Shown: piece by piece, positions 59,093 to 64,000 of the stretch
Layout: the number at the start of each line of letters is the position of its first letter
Position numbering within the stretch: position 1 is the stretch's first letter
Assembly (NCBI RefSeq): GCF_009014635.1
Contig: NZ_BKCF01000004.1
Coordinates: 186,001-250,000, forward strand
Length of the DNA stretch: 64,000 nt
Origin: Patiriisocius marinistellae
Lineage (GTDB): Bacteria; Bacteroidota; Bacteroidia; Flavobacteriales; Flavobacteriaceae
Reading direction: 5' to 3'
Program-made: the position numbers and the translations under genes
The notes under the pieces: model-generated
What the model was told of the DNA's origin: nothing
Database searches by the model: none
The model's input: the letters and a program-made list of their open reading frames with translations, nothing else

Positions 59093-61861
59093 TTAAAATT
59101 TTAAATTATAACTGATCGTGGGAACGGGTATCGTAAATATGGATGTTTGATAGGCTTTAATATCGCCATCGTCAGCTACAAAAAATACAGAATATGGATT
59201 GTTCCTCCCTAGTACATTATAAATAGAGAACGTCCAAAAACTATGAGCTAATTTTTTGAGCTTATGATTTCCCTCTACATTCACGCCTATGTCAAGCCTG
59301 TAATAATCTGGAATTCTAAATTCATTTCTATCACTAAATACAACTAGCTCTGTATTGTCTATTACATAATTTCCTACCGGTACAGTCACAGGTCTTCCCG
59401 TTTGATATACAAAGTTGCTGGAAAAACTCACGCGACGGGTCAATTTGTAATTCCCAACAAAACTAAAATCATGTGGTTTGTCATAATTTGAGGGAAAATA
59501 ATCTCCATTATTGATTCTTTCCTGCGGAAATTCGCTTTCAAATTTCATTAAAGACCTTGAATATGTATATCCCAACCAACCATTAAATTTTCCTTTTGTC
59601 TTTTTTATCAAAAATTCAACACCATAGGATTTCCCTTCACCCTGCAACACTTCTTGCTCTAAGTTTTCATTAAAAAGTAACGTTGCACCTGTTTTGTAAT
59701 CCAAAATATCTTGCGATTTTTTATAATATCCTTCAATACTCAATTCGTAAATATTTGAATCAAAATTCTTAAAAAAGCCAAGCGAATATTGATTTCCGCG
59801 TTGTGGTTTAATGTTTATATCAGACAACTTCCAAGTATCTACGGGCGATGCCGTTGTGTTTGTGGATAATCGATGAATATATTGCACAGCATTATTAAAA
59901 CTTGCTTTTACTGAAAAATCTGGAAAAAGTAAATAGCGAGACGATAATCGTACCTCGGGATATGCATACGACTCAATGGCTTCACCACTCTCAAAGGATT
60001 TCGATTCAATCAAACTACTTCCATTTTTTGGAAAACCATCTTGATAAATATTTTGATTGCTGGGTCCTAAAAAAGTAAAGAACGAAAACCGAAGTCCAGC
60101 CTCAACACTCAACTTCTCTGTAATCTTATAATTATCTGAAATATACAACGCCGATTCATTTGCTTGCTCATCGGCAATCGTAACTGGAATTATCTGCGAA
60201 TTATCCCCTAAAGGATTTTTAAAACCTGGTTCAACCCCATAAAATTTAGTAGCTAGTCCATATATAAATCTGTGGTTTTCAAAACTACGATTACTTAAAT
60301 CAAGTTTTATTTCGGTTTCATTGATAGTATATCCAGATTCAAAATTTAAATTAGTCTGTCCTTCAAAATCTAAGTTAAATTGATATTGGCTATTTGTTAT
60401 TATTAAAGCCCCATCATTCCTATCATTAAATGTATGGTCCCAGCGCAATGAAGCCATGCGATTGCTATAACCAATGAGCGAATCTGTTGTAACATTAAAC
60501 TTGTCTTTGCTGTAATATCCCGTGGCTTTAATTTTATCTTTCTCACTAAATGTATGGTTGTATTTTAAAATACCATCATAAAAAGACGCCGTGCTTTTCT
60601 TGAGTTCTTCCTCTTCAAGATTACGCAAAATATAATCTGAATATGTTGCTCGCCCTCCTATTAAAACCCCAGCTTTGTCTTCAATTACTGGGACTTCTAA
60701 CAAAATATTACTTGTAACGAGCCCTAAAGAAGCTTCGCCAGAAAAGTTATTGACAATGGCATCTTTTGATTTAATATCAAATACTGATGACAACCTTCCT
60801 CCATAATTTGCTGGAACATGTCCTTTGTAAATAGACACTTCACTTGTAGAAAAAGGGTTTATTGCTGAAAAAATGCCAAAAAAATGAGCTGGATTATAAA
60901 CTACACCATCGTCTAATAGTATTAAATTCTGGTCTGTTTTTCCACCTCTCACATTATATCCATTAGCTCCTTCACCTGCTGATGAGATTCCCGGCATTGT
61001 TGCAGCCACCTTAAAAATATCACGTTCTCCTAAAACTAACGGTATATTTTTAGAATCCTCAACATCAACTTTAGTCACTCCCCCAGTAACTTCTTTTACA
61101 GCAATATTTGCATTTCCTTCTAAAAGCACTTCATCCAGCCCCTCAAACTTTTCTTGTAACTTTATTGAAAAAGCCCCATTATCAAAAAGCACTACACGTT
61201 GCTCAACCTCTTGAAAAGACAACGATTTTGTTTTTAATATATGTACTCCAGCAAGTAGCCGTAAAGAAAATGAACCATCACTATTAGAAACGGCTCCCTT
61301 TTTTCCACCATCAACAATAACACTCACATTTGCCGCAGGTGTATTATTTGTAGCATTCATTATTATACCAGATAATTGGTATTCATTTGCCACATTATCC
61401 TTGCGCTGCTTCCCTATTCTAACAGTCTTTAATTTGTTTGATTGCACAAATTTTGACTCTTTATAGAAAACTGCTTTAGGCGCTTCTACAATTTCTTCGT
61501 CTTTTTTTTCAATTTCATTTTTAGATTGAAAAAAGCCATTTGGGAGCGTATTGTATATTTGATTGTATTGTGTTAGCATCACTTTCAAATCTTTTGTTAC
61601 ATAAAAATTTAAAGGTGTGTCTTGAAATATAATTTCACATATTTGGGTTATGCTGGTATTTTGAAAATTTCCAGTAACCCGAATTTCTTTTAACCAATCA
61701 TTTTGATAATAAAATCTATAAGGAGATTTGTCTTCTAAAACTAAAATTGCATCTTCGATAGAAATATTATCGAACGCAACCGTAATTAAAGCATCATTTT
61801 GTTGTGCTACAGAAACGTAACTAATCATACAAAAAGCGAGAGAAAGTATTTTTTTGACCAT
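59093..61861 (-). CDS. TonB-dependent receptor with STN and carboxypeptidase-like domains
   Basis: A 922-residue outer-membrane transporter. After the signal peptide (ending near SVAQ) come an STN secretin/TonB short N-terminal domain (about 25-75, VAFDNISIEDAILVLEDKSPYRFYY), a carboxypeptidase regulatory-like domain (about 160-245, LSGIIMNATNNTPAANVSVIV), a plug (about 275-380, GERDIFKVAATMPGIS, GYNVRGGKTDQNLILLDDG) and a 22-strand barrel. STN domains usually couple such receptors to FecR/sigma regulation, but no such pair is in the window. It leads the trio with DUF4249 and MG2-like genes. Substrate unknown. Confidence 0.92.
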   Translation of the reverse strand: MVKKILSLAFCMISYVSVAQQNDALITVAFDNISIEDAILVLEDKSPYRFYYQNDWLKEIRVTGNFQNTSITQICEIIFQDTPLNFYVTKDLKVMLTQYNQIYNTLPNGFFQSKNEIEKKDEEIVEAPKAVFYKESKFVQSNKLKTVRIGKQRKDNVANEYQLSGIIMNATNNTPAANVSVIVDGGKKGAVSNSDGSFSLRLLAGVHILKTKSLSFQEVEQRVVLFDNGAFSIKLQEKFEGLDEVLLEGNANIAVKEVTGGVTKVDVEDSKNIPLVLGERDIFKVAATMPGISSAGEGANGYNVRGGKTDQNLILLDDGVVYNPAHFFGIFSAINPFSTSEVSIYKGHVPANYGGRLSSVFDIKSKDAIVNNFSGEASLGLVTSNILLEVPVIEDKAGVLIGGRATYSDYILRNLEEEELKKSTASFYDGILKYNHTFSEKDKIKATGYYSKDKFNVTTDSLIGYSNRMASLRWDHTFNDRNDGALIITNSQYQFNLDFEGQTNLNFESGYTINETEIKLDLSNRSFENHRFIYGLATKFYGVEPGFKNPLGDNSQIIPVTIADEQANESALYISDNYKITEKLSVEAGLRFSFFTFLGPSNQNIYQDGFPKNGSSLIESKSFESGEAIESYAYPEVRLSSRYLLFPDFSVKASFNNAVQYIHRLSTNTTASPVDTWKLSDINIKPQRGNQYSLGFFKNFDSNIYELSIEGYYKKSQDILDYKTGATLLFNENLEQEVLQGEGKSYGVEFLIKKTKGKFNGWLGYTYSRSLMKFESEFPQERINNGDYFPSNYDKPHDFSFVGNYKLTRRVSFSSNFVYQTGRPVTVPVGNYVIDNTELVVFSDRNEFRIPDYYRLDIGVNVEGNHKLKKLAHSFWTFSIYNVLGRNNPYSVFFVADDGDIKAYQTSIFTIPVPTISYNLKF

Positions 61862-62121
61862 AATACCACTTTAATTATTCTGTAAGAATTAAGAATAGTT
61901 TTTATTAAAGATAGCGGTAAAGACAAATGTTTTCAAAACAAAGACCATCGTCTTTTATAAATTACAGGTATTTATTTATTAATTGAATTATACTATATTA
62001 TTTAAAAAAAGAGGCTAAAATATTGATTATCAATAACTTTAAACAATGTTATCATTTTTTCAACCTAAGTTGCGTATTGACAAGGTGGTCACTTGATATG
62101 TAAAGAAAGTAATGGTAATTT

Positions 62122-62159
62122 TTCTTCGGAAATTTTAAATTGTTGTTATATTTCCGAAG
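62122..62159. repeat. Inverted pair of CTTCGGAAAT oligomers at the end of pssA
   Basis: CTTCGGAAAT at 62124-62133 and its complement ATTTCCGAAG at 62150-62159 face each other across 16 bases and span the stop codon. It could form a hairpin acting as a terminator of pssA, and it is one of about 20 copies of the oligomer in the window. Confidence 0.6.
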
Positions 62160-62889
62160 GTTTCCAAAAGATTGAAATAAGGATATACAAGGCGATGATA
62201 ATTGGAATTGCAATAAACTTAAGCAATAAAATCAAAGCGAAACAAACTATTAAAAACACATACCGAATGCTGTTTTTCTTTACTCCCCATGTTTTAAATT
62301 TTAAGGCAAAGAGTGGCAATTCTGCATTTAATAGAATGCAACTTACAAGGGTTAAAATTATTAATAACCATTTATTAAGTATGATTTCTTCAATTTGAAT
62401 AGAATTTTGAAATGCAAGAACAAGTGGTAAACTTAAAATTAGCAATGTATTTGCAGGAGTAGGTAATCCTATAAAACTGGAAGTTTGCCTTGTGTCAACA
62501 TTAAATTTTGCTAAACGATATGCAGAACCCACCGTGATTAGTAACCCAATAAATGGAATGTAACTTATGATTGAGGTGTTCCAGCCGTCTTCTGCAAAAA
62601 CATTAATGATGTCTAATGTGTGTCCTGTGATTGCTTGACTTAGTAATTGTACCATTACAATCCCTGGTACTACACCACTTGTAACCATATCTGCCAATGA
62701 GTCTAGCTGTAATCCTACATCACTATGCGCATTGAGTGCTCGCGCGGCAAGCCCATCAAAAAAATCAAAGAAAATTCCTGCAAATGCAAAAAATGCTGCT
62801 GAAACTAAATCCCCAGACACTGCAAAAATCATCGCGACACACCCACATAAAAGATTGAGTGAAGTTATAATGTTAGGTATTTGTTTCAT
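62146..62889 (-). CDS. pssA: CDP-diacylglycerol-serine O-phosphatidyltransferase
   Basis: A 247-residue inner-membrane enzyme that makes phosphatidylserine from CDP-diacylglycerol and serine. The family signature D-G-x2-A-R-x8-G-x3-D-x3-D is exact in FFDGLAARALNAHSDVGLQL followed by DSLAD. Six or more hydrophobic segments follow. Length is near that of short Bacillus-type PssA. The last codons before its stop contain the oligomer CTTCGGAAAT on the minus strand, and an inverted copy lies just downstream (62122). Confidence 0.94.
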   Translation of the reverse strand: MKQIPNIITSLNLLCGCVAMIFAVSGDLVSAAFFAFAGIFFDFFDGLAARALNAHSDVGLQLDSLADMVTSGVVPGIVMVQLLSQAITGHTLDIINVFAEDGWNTSIISYIPFIGLLITVGSAYRLAKFNVDTRQTSSFIGLPTPANTLLILSLPLVLAFQNSIQIEEIILNKWLLIILTLVSCILLNAELPLFALKFKTWGVKKNSIRYVFLIVCFALILLLKFIAIPIIIALYILISIFWKPSEI

Positions 62890-63070
62890 GTCTTTAAAAT
62901 TTCAGAAATTACAAAAAATTATTAAAAAATTACACTTTGCAAATTTTAACAGATGGCTTTTGTAAAAATAGCAAAGTATTTTCGTCTAACTACTGCAGCG
63001 TACAATATGTATGCAAAATAACAGTTTAATATCTTGTAAAATAGTAAGATATTTGCCAAAAATTACAAGC

Positions 63071-64000
63071 TTGAAGAAGACCTTATTTTTATTCCTTTCT
63101 ATCTCCATTTTTTCTCTGGTAGCATCTGCTCAAACCGTACGAAAATATTCTAACGAATTTTTAAATATTGGGGTTGATGCAGCAGCGTTTGGTATGGCAA
63201 ATTCTGTCGTTGCTTCAACGGGTGATGTAAATTCTGGATATTGGAATCCTGCAGGACTTGTTAATCTTGAAGATAAAGAACTTTCTTTGATGCACGCTTC
63301 ATATTTTGCAAATATTGCTAACTATGATTATGCGGCTTTTGCAATGCCACTTGATGACCAGAGTGCGGTTGCCTTATCTGTTATACGATTTGGTGTAGAT
63401 GATATTTTGAACACCACTCAATTAATAGATGACCAAGGTCAAATAAATTATGATCGTATTAGTCTTTTCTCAACGGCTGATTATGCATTTACTTTTTCGT
63501 ATGCAAAAAGATTACCGTTAGATGGCTTAAACATTGGTGTCAATGCCAAGGTAGTACGCCGCATTATTGGAGATTTTGCATCTTCTTGGGGATTTGGTCT
63601 AGATGCTGGATTACAATTTAAACGTGGTAATTGGAATTTTGGATTAATGGCGAGAGATATTACAACGACCTATAATGCATGGTCTATTGATGAAGAACAG
63701 TTTGCTGAAATACAAGGTGCTGTTGAAGGACAAAATCAAGATTTACCAGAAACTACTGAAATTACTATCCCAAAACTTCAAATAGGGATGTCTCGTAAAT
63801 TTGTACATCATTATGATTATTCTCTTCTTGCAGAAGTGGATATGAATGTAAGATTTGCACAAACTAATGATATTATTTCTAGCTCATCTGTAAGTGTTAC
63901 TCCTTCTCTGGGGCTACAGTTTGGTTACATCGATATGATTTACTTACGCGGTGGTGTTGGTAATTTTCAAAATATTGAGCAACTAGATGGTGAAGATTCT
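63071..64000 (+). CDS. PorV/PorQ-family outer-membrane protein, 3' end cut
   Basis: The reading frame opens at TTG 63071 and runs to the window end without a stop: 310 residues visible. The start codon is TTG because the first ATG in frame lies far inside the fold. MKKTLFLFLSISIFSLVASAQ is a signal peptide. SNEFLNIGVDAAAFGMANSVVASTGDVNSGYWNPAGL is the N-terminal signature of PorV/PorQ (UPF0164), beta-barrel proteins that in PorV shuttle type IX secretion substrates and in PorQ sit with the surface-attachment complex. Which branch it belongs to is not certain from this part. Confidence 0.85.
   Translation, partial: MKKTLFLFLSISIFSLVASAQTVRKYSNEFLNIGVDAAAFGMANSVVASTGDVNSGYWNPAGLVNLEDKELSLMHASYFANIANYDYAAFAMPLDDQSAVALSVIRFGVDDILNTTQLIDDQGQINYDRISLFSTADYAFTFSYAKRLPLDGLNIGVNAKVVRRIIGDFASSWGFGLDAGLQFKRGNWNFGLMARDITTTYNAWSIDEEQFAEIQGAVEGQNQDLPETTEITIPKLQIGMSRKFVHHYDYSLLAEVDMNVRFAQTNDIISSSSVSVTPSLGLQFGYIDMIYLRGGVGNFQNIEQLDGEDS

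Noticed and set aside
1-64000. Insertion sequences, prophage, CRISPR arrays, rRNA and tRNA
   Set aside because: No transposase, integrase, regular spacer-repeat structure, cloverleaf or rRNA core was found on either strand.

Overview
The window looks like chromosomal DNA of a low-GC marine member of the Flavobacteriaceae (Bacteroidota). The evidence is a PorV/PorQ-type outer-membrane protein, a TonB receptor with an STN domain, SusC/SusD-like trios of the DUF4249 type, family names typical of flavobacteria (Lacal_2735, DUF3276, DUF5916, DUF6090, DUF6515, DUF6265), and promoters of the Bacteroidota type (TAnnTTTG) in front of many genes. No rRNA, tRNA, CRISPR array, transposase or phage gene was found.

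Layout. 1-5.4 kb: minus-strand genes for a DUF4856 lipoprotein (cut by the window edge), a haem-binding-domain protein, a 5'-nucleotidase, HMG-CoA lyase, a LysE exporter and dihydroorotate dehydrogenase. 5.5-18.2 kb: peptidase T, a NUDIX hydrolase, the nusB-DUF1573-yajC group, an amino-acid dehydrogenase, an ABC exporter, a DUF3276 protein, an M14 carboxypeptidase, a YHS protein, a 55-residue Lacal_2735 protein and a SulP transporter. 18.2-25.6 kb: an OmpR-type two-component system, a coiled-coil secreted protein, an FG-GAP protein and a divergent DUF5916 outer-membrane protein. Between the last two lies an array of TTAACC direct repeats that is a good candidate for the regulator's binding region.

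26-45 kb is the accessory-looking part. It opens with three very small minus-strand ORFs between an inverted repeat and a strong terminator. Two of them encode 29-residue peptides sharing TSK...WN-x-KRRY. Then come a DUF5694 lipoprotein, a minus-strand operon (42-residue leader ORF, YHYH lipoprotein, MORN/YwqK-type lipoprotein, SCO protein, second YHYH lipoprotein, small membrane protein), a DUF6515 protein, a six-gene TolC-MacA-MacB-LytS-LytTR operon, a DUF6090 membrane protein, and an EF-hand plus third YHYH unit. The latter is divergent from a second LytS-LytTR pair that continues into a DUF1272 zinc-ribbon protein and an MFS transporter. The repeated YHYH and LytS/LytTR pairing suggests an envelope or metal-stress locus, but the substrate is unknown.

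45-64 kb returns to housekeeping genes: csaA and its partner, a thioredoxin-like protein, a cyclophilin-FKBP fusion, lysA, recQ, the KpsF-tatC-AhpD-like-lptB operon, an alcohol dehydrogenase, a TonB receptor-DUF4249-MG2 trio, pssA and the start of a PorV-like gene.

Across the whole window the asymmetric 10-mer CTTCGGAAAT and near variants occur about 20 times, in several reading frames, between genes and on both strands. That is far more often than base composition predicts and points to a DNA-level function.
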